A program made the translations under genes and the position numbers. The notes beneath the pieces are model-generated. The model was not told where the DNA came from. It saw only the letters and a list, made by a program, of their open reading frames with translations, and did not search any database. A stretch of 64,000 nt of DNA from CAWGAJ01 sp963820545 (lineage in GTDB: Bacteria; Planctomycetota; Planctomycetia; Pirellulales; Thermoguttaceae), in contig CAWGAJ010000002.1 in NCBI GenBank assembly GCA_963820545.1, forward strand, positions 1,364,001 through 1,428,000. The letters run 5' to 3'. How positions within the stretch are numbered: position 1 is the first letter of the stretch; each line of letters starts with the position of its first letter. Positions 1 through 7,782 of the stretch are shown here, piece by piece.

Positions 1-25
1 TGACACAGAGTGCGGACATGCGATC

Positions 26-190
26 ATGGACAAGAAAAGGAAAATCGAAGTGCTCCACCAGCGCATCCAAAAGCTGCGCCAGCAAATAGCCGGGGCCAAA
101 AAGCAGTTAGACGACCCGTGGGAATTAAAGAATCTGGAAAATCAACTCGCCGCCGCCGAAGCTGAACTGGCCAAACTCAAAGCCGATTGA
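26..190 (+). CDS. small coiled-coil protein (54 aa) or 3' end of a larger gene
   Basis: A short open frame starting with ATG at 26 encodes a charged helix rich in Lys, Gln, Glu and Ala, with heptad-like spacing of Leu/Ile/Val, ending in LAKLKAD. The composition is that of a single coiled coil. The frame stays open to the left edge of the window, so this could equally be the last part of a longer protein. I see no domain that points to a function. No ribosome binding site is obvious before the ATG. Confidence 0.45.
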   Translation: MDKKRKIEVLHQRIQKLRQQIAGAKKQLDDPWELKNLENQLAAAEAELAKLKAD

Positions 191-328
191 TATGGCCGAA
201 TAGTCCTCCGGCTGTAGTAAATGACAGGCCGTATGCATATCGGCACGATATTGAAGAAAAGATCTCAAGGCAGTTTGTGCAGATTATGCAAGGTTGTTGA
301 CATCCTCGCAAAAAGCACCTATCTAAAA

Positions 329-374
329 AGTCCCCTCTCCGGGCACCACGAAGTAGTCGGGGAGAGGGCAAGGG
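329..374. repeat. short palindromic repeat of the CCCTCTCCGGGCACC family
   Basis: Imperfect inverted repeat with arms cccctctcc and ggggagagg around a short core. A second, closely related copy lies at 45486-45541 inside a radical SAM gene. It sits in the gene-poor stretch 191-438, which otherwise shows nothing. Confidence 0.6.
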
Positions 375-438
375 CATTTAAGTAACTGTAATTATTCCGA
401 GAATGGTTTTGGGATAGGCTCTCAGTGTCTCAGGTTCG

Positions 439-645
439 CTATCGTGCTTTTGGAGGATTTGCGTTTCCCGGCTCATCCTCGGGCGGATAGTCTGGATGGA
501 TTCCCCGTTCGATCATGGCCATCCGTTCGCGATGGGCTATCAATTTCTTGACAATTGCTAAACTCAGGCCTCCGACAATCGCTACGAATCCAATCACAAA
601 AGGCATCATGTTAGGACGTAAAATTTGATCTAAAAATTCACTCAT
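439..645 (-). CDS. small single-pass membrane protein, tandem paralogue 3
   Basis: 68-residue protein with one hydrophobic segment (about residues 13-35) followed by a conserved cytosolic-looking motif HRERMAMIERGIHPDYP and a polar Pro-rich tail. It is one of three tandem paralogues (with 668-898 and 895-1113). The start at 645 is preferred over an in-frame ATG at 690, because 645 has a GGAG box upstream and matches the start points of the sisters, while 690 would overlap the preceding gene. It is transcribed last in the three-gene run. The function is unknown. The ERxAMIERG motif resembles motifs in small planctomycete and proteobacterial membrane proteins of unknown role. Confidence 0.7.
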   Translation of the reverse strand: MSEFLDQILRPNMMPFVIGFVAIVGGLSLAIVKKLIAHRERMAMIERGIHPDYPPEDEPGNANPPKAR

Positions 646-667
646 ATGAGTTCTCCAAATCAACCAG

Positions 668-898
668 TCAAACGGGTTTTGACGGACCACTTTTGATGGG
701 ATGCTGGTCTACTTCGACATCAATGAGCGGATAGTCCGGATGGATCCCTCGTTCGATCATAGCCATGCGTTCGCGATGATCAATCAGGAACTTTGCAATC
801 ACAATTATTACAATCGCTCCTGCAATAATCGCCACCAGCGCGATCAAAACATACAAAGCGTCAGGATTGTCAAACAAGCGATACCAAAATTCATTCAC
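668..898 (-). CDS. small single-pass membrane protein, tandem paralogue 2
   Basis: 76 residues, with one long hydrophobic helix (about residues 14-38, rich in Ile, Val and Ala), then the same HRERMAMIERGIHPDYP motif as its two neighbours. It starts with GTG at 898 after a strong GGAGG, and the GTGA overlaps the stop of the upstream paralogue, so the two are translationally coupled. No catalytic residues are visible. Topology is inferred as N-terminus out or short, with the charged motif just after the membrane on the Arg/Lys-rich side. Confidence 0.75.
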   Translation of the reverse strand: MNEFWYRLFDNPDALYVLIALVAIIAGAIVIIVIAKFLIDHRERMAMIERGIHPDYPLIDVEVDQHPIKSGPSKPV

Positions 899-1113
899 GA
901 TATTCCTCCTTTAGCAGGGGGATTCTGGTTTGTTTCCGTATCCTCGGGCGGGTAGTCAGGATGAATCCCGTGTTGAATCAGGGTTATGCGTTCGTGATGG
1001 GCAATCAGCAACTTCACGATTCCAACGCTTGCCCCTGCAATAATCGCCACAATAGCGACCACAAAAACCATGATCTCAGGCTGGAGTATTCGTGACCAAA
1101 TTTGACTCGACAT
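895..1113 (-). CDS. small single-pass membrane protein, tandem paralogue 1
   Basis: 72 residues and first gene of the three-paralogue run. A hydrophobic helix spans about residues 13-36, followed by HHERITLIQHGIHPDYP, a diverged version of the HRERMAMIERGIHPDYP motif of the other two. A GGGGAG box precedes ATG 1113. The three copies keep the membrane segment and the GIHPDYP end but diverge elsewhere, as expected for an old tandem duplication. Function unknown. Confidence 0.75.
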   Translation of the reverse strand: MSSQIWSRILQPEIMVFVVAIVAIIAGASVGIVKLLIAHHERITLIQHGIHPDYPPEDTETNQNPPAKGGIS

Positions 1114-1152
1114 AAAAACTCCCCGGATCGAATTACATCCCCTAAAATATGT

Positions 1153-1181
1153 ATTATATCCTAATTATGTCATATTTTGAC
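1153..1181 (-). promoter_or_regulatory. possible promoter of the small membrane protein run
   Basis: A perfect TATAAT (minus strand, plus positions 1153-1158) lies 40 bases before the ATG at 1113. No good -35 match is found at the usual spacing, so the call rests on the -10 and its position. Confidence 0.3.
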
Positions 1182-1240
1182 TGTTATATTAGTATTTCGT
1201 TACTAATAAGCCAATATTGGCCTCAAATTGAACGCTCTTA

Positions 1241-1549
1241 CTAAACGTGGCTACATTTTCCGGTACCCGCGGAAATATTTTTTGCCTCATTGGCGGTTTC
1301 CATGAGGAACAAGCGGCGGATAGAGTCGTAGCCTCGGGTATTGGGATCCTCCAGGTTCCAAGCATACCAGTAGTACGGGTCCTTGGGCTGATAAAGGGCA
1401 AAAGACGATTCCGTGCAATGGATTCCGTGGCCGAGAAACATTTCGTACATAACCCTCCAGCCATAAGGGTTATTGTCTTCTATTAAATAATTAGACAATA
1501 AAGGTCTTTTAGTCAATGACGGGGAGGAGATCATTTCTATGGGGAACAT
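1241..1549 (-). CDS. hypothetical protein
   Basis: Open frame of 102 residues with a protein-like composition (many Tyr, Trp and charged residues, e.g. YYWYAWNLEDPN and SIRRLFLMETANEAKN) that is not the shadow of a larger gene. It is more convincing than the two overlapping frames at 1189-1464 (minus) and 1247-1486 (plus). No membrane segment or known motif is seen. The start is uncertain: ATG at 1549 or 1534, neither with a clear ribosome site. It could be a degraded remnant. Confidence 0.4.
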   Translation of the reverse strand: MFPIEMISSPSLTKRPLLSNYLIEDNNPYGWRVMYEMFLGHGIHCTESSFALYQPKDPYYWYAWNLEDPNTRGYDSIRRLFLMETANEAKNISAGTGKCSHV

Positions 1550-1680
1550 AATAGGCGCCTTTTGACGGCTTGCCTAGATTCTCGAAAAAAATCGGATGCA
1601 AATGGTTCGGAGTTAGCGGTACGGGGTAGCATTGCTTTTAAAAGCGAATTTCATCTTTATCCAAATCGGAGGAGAGTATT

Positions 1681-3090
1681 ATGAATCAAAAAAGAATCTG
1701 TTGGAGCGGGATCACGCTGGCGATTATTGCGATCGGAGTGGTTTGCTTTGTTCTCTCGCGTTTAGAGGCGCAGGAAAAGCAACCCAACAGTTACGCGCCG
1801 GTTGTGGTTACAGAAAGTTTTCAGACGATCGTCTCGCGCATGGTAGCAGCCAAACCGAAGATCGAAGAGGCACATAACGCACTGCTAAAAGAACGATACG
1901 ACCTGAGCGACAAGCCGGCCAAGGGCGTGACCATGTCGCGGGGCAAGCCAGTACAGGAAGGCATTCGGGTTAAGTTGCCTGCGGGCGTAAAATCCTGGCA
2001 AGACCTGGCCGCCATGGCGCCCGAGCAAATCCGCGAAAAAGGTCTCTGGCCCCAGGGATTATTGCCCCTGCCGCACCCGAATCATGCCGAAGGCGGCATG
2101 TTGTTCCCCAAGCAACATATTGACTTGGTCAAAACTCAAGAACAGCGCGACTTGACCCGTTTTGATCTGGACTATGATTTGCCCACGCAGTTTTTGCCCG
2201 AGTTTCCCCCGCCGATCTATTTGACCACCCGGCCGGACCTGGGCGACGTATCGCAAGGTCAGTTGGTCATGCTGAGCAACTACTTCCAGTTGTTCAACGG
2301 CATTTTGAATCCCAAGCAGTTGGAAGGCCTGAGGCTCTTACTGACGCCGTTTCCGCAACAGCAATTCAATGCCACTGACGATCGCAGGTCCTTGAAACCC
2401 AGCCAGGGCGTAGTCTGTTTCGACTGCCATGTGAACGGGCACACTAACGCCGCGACGCATCTGGTGGGCGACATTCGCCCCCAGGAGTTCCGCCACCGGC
2501 TGGACACGCCTTCGTTACGGGGCGTTAACATTCAACGCTTGTTCGGCTCGCAACGGGCGCTTAAGAGCGTTGAAGATTTCACCGAGTTTGAACAGCGCGC
2601 GGCATACTTCGACGGCAACCCGGTTATCGCCACGAAAAAAGGCGTGAACATCCTGGAACGAGGAAGCCAGGTGCATTTCATGGCCGAGTTCCAGGCACTA
2701 TTGGATTTCCCCCCTGCTCCCAAACTCGACATCTTTGGCGCCTTGGACCCGAAGAAAGCCACCGAAGCCGAACTGCGCGGCCAGAACGTTTTCCTGGGCA
2801 AAGGCCGTTGTGCCGTATGTCATCCCGCGCCTTACTACACCGATAACCTGATGCACAATCTCCGGGCCGAACGCTTTTTTAAGCCGCAGTTGATCAACGG
2901 CCGCATGGCATCGAGCGACGGGCCGATCAAGACCTTTCCTCTCCGCGGGATCAAAGACTCTCCGCCGTATCTGCACGACGGGCGCTTGTTGACGCTGGAG
3001 GACACTGCGGAGTTCTTCAACTTGGTTCTGGGCGTAAATCTAACGGATCAAGAAAAGCAAGACCTGGTAGCATTCATGCGCTGTCTATAA
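1681..3090 (+). CDS. secreted di-haem c-type cytochrome (cytochrome c peroxidase-like)
   Basis: 469 residues. An N-terminal signal anchor (about residues 8-27) sends it to the periplasm. There are two haem c sites, CFDCH at 246-250 and CAVCH at 377-381. The C-terminal part (LRGIKDSPPYLHDGR, then TAEFFNLVLG and LTDQEKQDLVAFM) is the typical end of the bacterial di-haem cytochrome c peroxidase/MauG superfamily. Spacing of about 130 residues between haems fits that family, but the N-terminal 200 residues are specific. GGAGGAG lies just before ATG 1681. An intrinsic terminator follows at once, so it is probably monocistronic. The electron donor and substrate cannot be read from the sequence; peroxidase activity is an inference from the family. 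Confidence 0.85.
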   Translation: MNQKRICWSGITLAIIAIGVVCFVLSRLEAQEKQPNSYAPVVVTESFQTIVSRMVAAKPKIEEAHNALLKERYDLSDKPAKGVTMSRGKPVQEGIRVKLPAGVKSWQDLAAMAPEQIREKGLWPQGLLPLPHPNHAEGGMLFPKQHIDLVKTQEQRDLTRFDLDYDLPTQFLPEFPPPIYLTTRPDLGDVSQGQLVMLSNYFQLFNGILNPKQLEGLRLLLTPFPQQQFNATDDRRSLKPSQGVVCFDCHVNGHTNAATHLVGDIRPQEFRHRLDTPSLRGVNIQRLFGSQRALKSVEDFTEFEQRAAYFDGNPVIATKKGVNILERGSQVHFMAEFQALLDFPPAPKLDIFGALDPKKATEAELRGQNVFLGKGRCAVCHPAPYYTDNLMHNLRAERFFKPQLINGRMASSDGPIKTFPLRGIKDSPPYLHDGRLLTLEDTAEFFNLVLGVNLTDQEKQDLVAFMRCL

Positions 3091-3119
3091 TGCTTCGTAG
3101 TAATTGTAATTAAAAAATA

Positions 3120-3161
3120 AAGTGCCGCGGTTGGGCAATCCGACTGCGGCACTTGTTTTTT
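3120..3161 (+). terminator. Rho-independent terminator
   Basis: Nine-base perfect stem aagtgccgc / gcggcactt with a 17-base loop, followed by TGTTTTTT. It ends the di-haem cytochrome gene. Confidence 0.85.
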
Positions 3162-3295
3162 GCAGAAAACCACTGAATGAGGCAAGATTCTCATGCCCAG
3201 GACTATTAAAAACATCAAGAAAAGATTAAAAATATCGGTTTGTGGAACGTGTGATTTCAGTACCATACGGTCTTTTCTTCCCGAGGAATGATATT

Positions 3296-6200
3296 ATGAC
3301 ATGGTTAGGCGGCAAAAAAAGCGGCAAGCAGGTCGCCATGCCGGCGCCAACCGGGCAAACAACATTCAGGCCCTCATCCGATGTTGAGCGTCGGGCAAAG
3401 GAAATCGGCCGCGAACTGTTGGGGCTCGCCAGGAAATACCGGGCGGGCTTTTTTTCCGCCAAGTTCTGGTCCGACCAGCTCATGAATTGGGCAATGAAGG
3501 ACCCGGCATTTAAAACACAACTCTTCCGATATATTGACGTTTTCCCCATGTTCAATACATCCCAGATGGTCCACGACTATCTAGTGGATTATCTCTCACA
3601 GCCGGGCGTCACTCTGCCGCCGGGATTGGATCTGGGTCTGAAAGCGGGCTCGCTGGCCAAAGGGCTTTTATCCAAGATCATTTCCAATCGCATCACGGCC
3701 ATGGCCGGTAATTTTATCGCCGGCGAAGATGCAGCCGCCGCGCTGCCAATATTGCATAAAATTTGGAAGGGAGGCGTTGCCTTCAGCGTCGACTTGCTGG
3801 GCGAAGCCTGCGTCAGCGACGCCGAAGCCCGGGCATATCAAGACCGGTATCTCGATTTGGTCGAGACGCTGCCCTCCACGGTCGCCCAATGGCCTGCCAA
3901 TCCGCAATTGGAGACCGATCATATCGGCCCCATCCCTCGGGTCAATGTCTCGATCAAGATCAGCTCGCTCTGTGCCCGGACCGACGCCATTGATTTTCCA
4001 GGCTCACTGACGGCATTGTCCAAGGCCTTAAAACCAATTCTGCAAGCAGCGGCGCGGAACAATGTGTTTGTAAATTTCGACATGGAGCAATCCGCGCTAA
4101 AAGACCTTACGCTGTCCTTGTTCGAGCATTGCTGCGAGGCGATCGATTTTCCCGCCGGTTTGGCTTTGCAATCGTATCTCACGAGCGGCATGGATGACGC
4201 CCAGCGTGTGATTGCCTGGGCACGGCGCACCGGCCGGCAGATCACCGTGAGGTTGATCAAAGGCGCTTATTGGGACTATGAAGTCATCAATGCCGAGCGC
4301 ATGGGTTGGCCCGTGCCCGTATGGACCGCCAAACGCGAAACCGACGCCTGTTTCGAGCGCATGGCCGAAAAATTCGTGGAGGCCATGCCGCGGAGCCCCG
4401 GTCAAGGCGGCGCGAAACTGGCCCTTGGCTCGCATAATATGCGCTCGATCGCCTACGCGCTGGCCTTGTTGGAAAAATACGGGCTGCCCCAGTCGGCCGT
4501 GGAAATCCAAGTCCTCCACGGCATGGCCGATCAGCTTCAAGCGGCGATAAAGCAACGCAACCTGCGCATTCGGGAGTATATGCCGGTCGGAGAAATGATC
4601 CCCGGCATGGCCTATTTTGTGCGCCGGTTGTTGGAAAATACCTCGAACCAGTCGTGGCTCCGCGCGGGTTTCTCCGATGAAGTCTCCGATGAGGTGCTGC
4701 TGGCTTCACCGCATAATTCCCAGACGGATTCCGCCGCGCCAGTTACCACGGGCGACGAGGCAGCCCAACGGCACAAACTATCTCCGGCCGTGGATGGACT
4801 GGGCAACGGCCTGCCCATGATCAACGAACCCATGCGCGATTTTTCCCAGGCTGACCAACGCGAGTCTTTCTTGCGCACAGTGGCCGCGGTGAAGGTGCCG
4901 CTGGTCAAGAGCATGGCCAATGCCGAAAACGCCCGGCAAGCCATTGCCCAGGCTGCCGCGGCGTTTCCGGCCTGGCGCGATAAGGACACAATCGAACGGT
5001 CGAAAATTATCCTCAAAACGGCAGCTTTGTTGCGCGAGCGACGCGACGAGTTCTCCGCGATCATGATTCGCGAGGCGGGCAAACCGTGGCGTGAAGCCGA
5101 CGCCGACACCTGCGAGGCCATCGACTTTTGCGAATATTACGCCCGCTCAGCCGTGGGACTGTTCCAGCCGCAACGGTTGGGGCTCTATGTGGGCGAGTTG
5201 AACCACCAGTGGTATCAACCCCGCGGCGTGACCTCGGTCATCAGTCCTTGGAACTTCCCCTTGGCCATCTGCATGGGCATGACCGTGGCGGCCTTGGCCA
5301 CGGGCAATACGGTCCTGGTGAAGCCCTCCACGCAAACCCGGGCAATTGCCCAGGCAATGTGCGAGATCCTTTGGCAGTCGGGCGTGCCGGCCGAAGTATT
5401 GCATTTCCTGCCCGGCGCCGGACGCGAAATCGGCGAGATCCTGGTGCGCGATCCGCGCGTGGCCATGATTGCCTTCACCGGCTCGAAAGCGGTGGGGCTC
5501 GATATCCTGCGCACCGCTTACGACACGCGCGAAGATCAGCATTTCGTCAAGAAAGTGGTCTGCGAGATGGGCGGCAAGAATGCGATCATTGTCGACGAGT
5601 CGGCCGATCTCGACGAAGCCGTGCTCGGCGTGCGCCAATCGGCTTTTGGATACTGCGGCCAAAAATGTTCCGCTTGCAGCCGTGCTATCGTACTCGACGG
5701 CGTGCACGACAAGTTCCTCAAGCGCCTGGTGGAATCGACCCGCACATTGGCGATCGGCGATCCCGCCGATCCGGGCACTGACTTTGGTCCGGTAATCGAC
5801 GAAAACGCCGCGGCCAAGATCCGTGAATATATCGAAATCGGCAAAACCGAAGGAAAGCTGGAATTGGCCTGCGATGTGCCCCGGGGCTTGGCCGAGAGCG
5901 TCGGCAAACCGTTTATCGGACCCCACGTCTTTTCCGGCATCCAGTCGCAGCATCGCCTGGCCAATGAAGAGATTTTTGGGCCGGTGCTTGCGGTAATGCG
6001 CGTTCGCGATTTCGCCGAGGGTTTGGAACTGGCCAATGCCACGTCTTATAAATTGACGGGCGGGGTTTTCAGCCGCAGACCAGCGCACTTGGAGGCCGCC
6101 CGGCGGCAATTCCGGGTGGGCAACCTGTATCTGAATCGCGGCATTACCGGGGCCTTGGTGGGGCGCCAGCCGTTCGGCGGTTTCGGACTTTCCGGTGTCG

Positions 6201-6301
6201 GCAGCAAGGCCGGCGGGGCGGATTACCTCTTGCATTTTGTCGAACCCCGCTCCTCAACCGAGAATACCATGCGACACGGTTTTGCCCCCGGCTTGGATTA
6301 A
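3296..6301 (+). CDS. putA: bifunctional proline dehydrogenase / L-glutamate-gamma-semialdehyde dehydrogenase
   Basis: About 1001 residues. The N-terminal half is a FAD-dependent proline dehydrogenase barrel, with RLIKGAYWDYE and YMPVGEMIPGMAYFVRRLLENTSN as the substrate-binding and RR...ENT motifs. The C-terminal half is an NAD-dependent aldehyde dehydrogenase: SPWNFPLAI, FTGSKAVG, the glutamate in CEMGGKNA, and the cysteine loop FGYCGQKCSACSRA. Together they oxidise proline to glutamate and channel the P5C intermediate. The DNA-binding ribbon-helix-helix of enterobacterial PutA is absent, so it should be a pure enzyme. The start at 3296 is chosen over 3242 because of GAGG at 3283. No frameshift despite its length. 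No operon partner. Confidence 0.93.
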   Translation: MTWLGGKKSGKQVAMPAPTGQTTFRPSSDVERRAKEIGRELLGLARKYRAGFFSAKFWSDQLMNWAMKDPAFKTQLFRYIDVFPMFNTSQMVHDYLVDYLSQPGVTLPPGLDLGLKAGSLAKGLLSKIISNRITAMAGNFIAGEDAAAALPILHKIWKGGVAFSVDLLGEACVSDAEARAYQDRYLDLVETLPSTVAQWPANPQLETDHIGPIPRVNVSIKISSLCARTDAIDFPGSLTALSKALKPILQAAARNNVFVNFDMEQSALKDLTLSLFEHCCEAIDFPAGLALQSYLTSGMDDAQRVIAWARRTGRQITVRLIKGAYWDYEVINAERMGWPVPVWTAKRETDACFERMAEKFVEAMPRSPGQGGAKLALGSHNMRSIAYALALLEKYGLPQSAVEIQVLHGMADQLQAAIKQRNLRIREYMPVGEMIPGMAYFVRRLLENTSNQSWLRAGFSDEVSDEVLLASPHNSQTDSAAPVTTGDEAAQRHKLSPAVDGLGNGLPMINEPMRDFSQADQRESFLRTVAAVKVPLVKSMANAENARQAIAQAAAAFPAWRDKDTIERSKIILKTAALLRERRDEFSAIMIREAGKPWREADADTCEAIDFCEYYARSAVGLFQPQRLGLYVGELNHQWYQPRGVTSVISPWNFPLAICMGMTVAALATGNTVLVKPSTQTRAIAQAMCEILWQSGVPAEVLHFLPGAGREIGEILVRDPRVAMIAFTGSKAVGLDILRTAYDTREDQHFVKKVVCEMGGKNAIIVDESADLDEAVLGVRQSAFGYCGQKCSACSRAIVLDGVHDKFLKRLVESTRTLAIGDPADPGTDFGPVIDENAAAKIREYIEIGKTEGKLELACDVPRGLAESVGKPFIGPHVFSGIQSQHRLANEEIFGPVLAVMRVRDFAEGLELANATSYKLTGGVFSRRPAHLEAARRQFRVGNLYLNRGITGALVGRQPFGGFGLSGVGSKAGGADYLLHFVEPRSSTENTMRHGFAPGLD

Positions 6302-6344
6302 GCTAAGCTTTCTTACGGGCGGAGCGGCTTAAAATTTCTGTTTT

Positions 6345-6361
6345 CGCGACCAATGGTCGCG
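6345..6361. repeat. short palindrome cgcgacc-aat-ggtcgcg type
   Basis: Perfect 7-base arms with a 3-base loop. Same family as hairpins at 17583, 17643, 18766-18833 and 19693. It lies between the proline catabolism gene and the DUF1570 gene. Confidence 0.6.
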
Positions 6362-6396
6362 GCTTTATGATGGGCATTTTCCACATCCCTTGCAAT

Positions 6397-7509
6397 ATGA
6401 AACACAGCAATTTGCAATTTTCAATTTGCAATTTTCAATTTGCAATCTGGCTGACTCTCATCTTAGGCATGGCTCCCTTTGCTTTGGCTGTAGAGCCAAT
6501 GTATGGAATGTTGGAATTATCGTACCAAGGCCGGAAGATCGAAGGCTCGCCGATAAAATGGGACGAAAACCAGATTCATTTGTTGGGGCGCGACGGCGGG
6601 CTCTGGAGCATTAATCCGGCGGACGTCAAGGATTATAAAAAAACCGCCGATCATTTCCGCGCTTATTCGCCTTCGGAAGTCCGCGCCCTGCTGCTGGTGG
6701 AATTAGGCAACGAGTATGAAGTCAGCGGCACAAGTCATTACCTGGTGGCCCATGCGCGGGGCCAAAGCGAGATCTGGGCCGAACGGTTTGAACAGCTCTA
6801 TCGCTCGTTTACGAGTTATTTTTCCGTGCGCGGCTTTCGTCCTTCGGCGCCGCCCTTTCCGCTGATCGGCGTTGTCTGCCGCAACCAGCATGAATTTCAG
6901 CGTTATTCCACGGAAAACGGCGTGGCCTCGCCCAACGGCGTATTGGGCTTTTACTCCTGGCAGTCCAACCGCATTATGCTTTACGACATGGGCGCCCGGG
7001 CCAATTCGAAACACTGGCAGCAGAACGCCTCGGTGGTGATCCACGAGGCCACGCATCAAACAGCGTTTAATACCGGCCTGCACAGCCGATATTGCCAGCC
7101 GCCCGTCTGGCTGGCCGAGGGGCTGGCCATGCTCTTTGAAGCCCCGGGCGTATACAATGCCCATGACTATCCGAATTTATCCGACCGTATCAATCGCGGG
7201 CGTTGGCAAAACTTTCGCTCCATGCTGGAAAATCGGCACCGGCCGGAACTGCTTGCCTCGATGATCGCCTCCGATCAGATTTTCAGCATTAATCCCCCGG
7301 CCGCCTATGCCGAAGCCTGGGCGTTTACCTTCTTCTTGATGGAAAATGAACCGCATAAATACGCTCAATTTCTTTCGTTGACCGCTTCCCGGACGCCGTT
7401 TTCGGAGTACACCGCCGCCCAGCGGAGCAACGATTTCATCGCCACCTTCGGCGCCGATTGGCAAATGCTGGAAGCCCGATTCTTGCGCTTCATGCAAGGT
7501 CTGAAGTAA
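6397..7509 (+). CDS. secreted DUF1570 protein, putative zinc metallopeptidase
   Basis: 370 residues from ATG 6397. A signal peptide ends near APFALA. The catalytic-type motif is VIHEATHQ (HExxH), with a downstream Glu in VWLAEGLAMLFE, the gluzincin-like arrangement seen in DUF1570 proteins of planctomycetes. A zinc-dependent peptidase role is inferred from these residues; no substrate is known. The N-terminal region of the signal peptide is encoded by an AT-rich repeat (6408-6446) that also occurs in the signal peptide of the gene at 41145-43115. An upstream ATG at 6367 would only add ten poorly supported residues. Confidence 0.8.
   Translation: MKHSNLQFSICNFQFAIWLTLILGMAPFALAVEPMYGMLELSYQGRKIEGSPIKWDENQIHLLGRDGGLWSINPADVKDYKKTADHFRAYSPSEVRALLLVELGNEYEVSGTSHYLVAHARGQSEIWAERFEQLYRSFTSYFSVRGFRPSAPPFPLIGVVCRNQHEFQRYSTENGVASPNGVLGFYSWQSNRIMLYDMGARANSKHWQQNASVVIHEATHQTAFNTGLHSRYCQPPVWLAEGLAMLFEAPGVYNAHDYPNLSDRINRGRWQNFRSMLENRHRPELLASMIASDQIFSINPPAAYAEAWAFTFFLMENEPHKYAQFLSLTASRTPFSEYTAAQRSNDFIATFGADWQMLEARFLRFMQGLK
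6408..6446. repeat. short-period repeat caatttgcaatttt inside a signal peptide
   Basis: Three tandem copies of a 14-base unit (caatttgcaatttt and variants) encode residues NLQFSICNFQFAI of the signal peptide of the DUF1570 protein. An inverted copy lies at 42995-43033 in another signal peptide. Confidence 0.75.
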
Positions 7510-7635
7510 GCGGAATTTTCCGCCGGTCCGCCGATTGCCGGGACGGTGGATACTTCAAGCCGAATTGCCGCAGTTTTGTCTGTGTTTGCTTATGCCCATA
7601 CAACCGGCCTAATCGCTTTTTTCCGAAGGTCGCTT

Positions 7636-7664
7636 TTGACCTGTCCGGCGTTGTAACCTATAAA
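7636..7664 (+). promoter_or_regulatory. sigma70-type promoter
   Basis: TTGACC (7636-7641), 17-base spacer, TATAAA (7659-7664). It lies about 110 bases before the ATG of the coiled-coil gene at 7783, in a stretch (7510-7782) with no other feature. Confidence 0.55.
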
Positions 7665-7782
7665 ACCATAGGGGGATTAGCAGGCTAATTCCCTTCACAT
7701 ACTATGTCTGCACTGATTGTGTGCGCAGATCACGCCGATCTGCTCTGCGCGACCAGTACGTATTGGAATTGAACGAGTAACC

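Noticed and set aside
177..377. 66-residue minus frame
   Set aside because: Runs through a palindromic repeat and overlaps the small plus-strand gene. No protein-like features.
5147..6235. 362-residue minus-strand frame opposite the proline catabolism gene
   Set aside because: Antisense shadow of a well-supported enzyme. No start signal.
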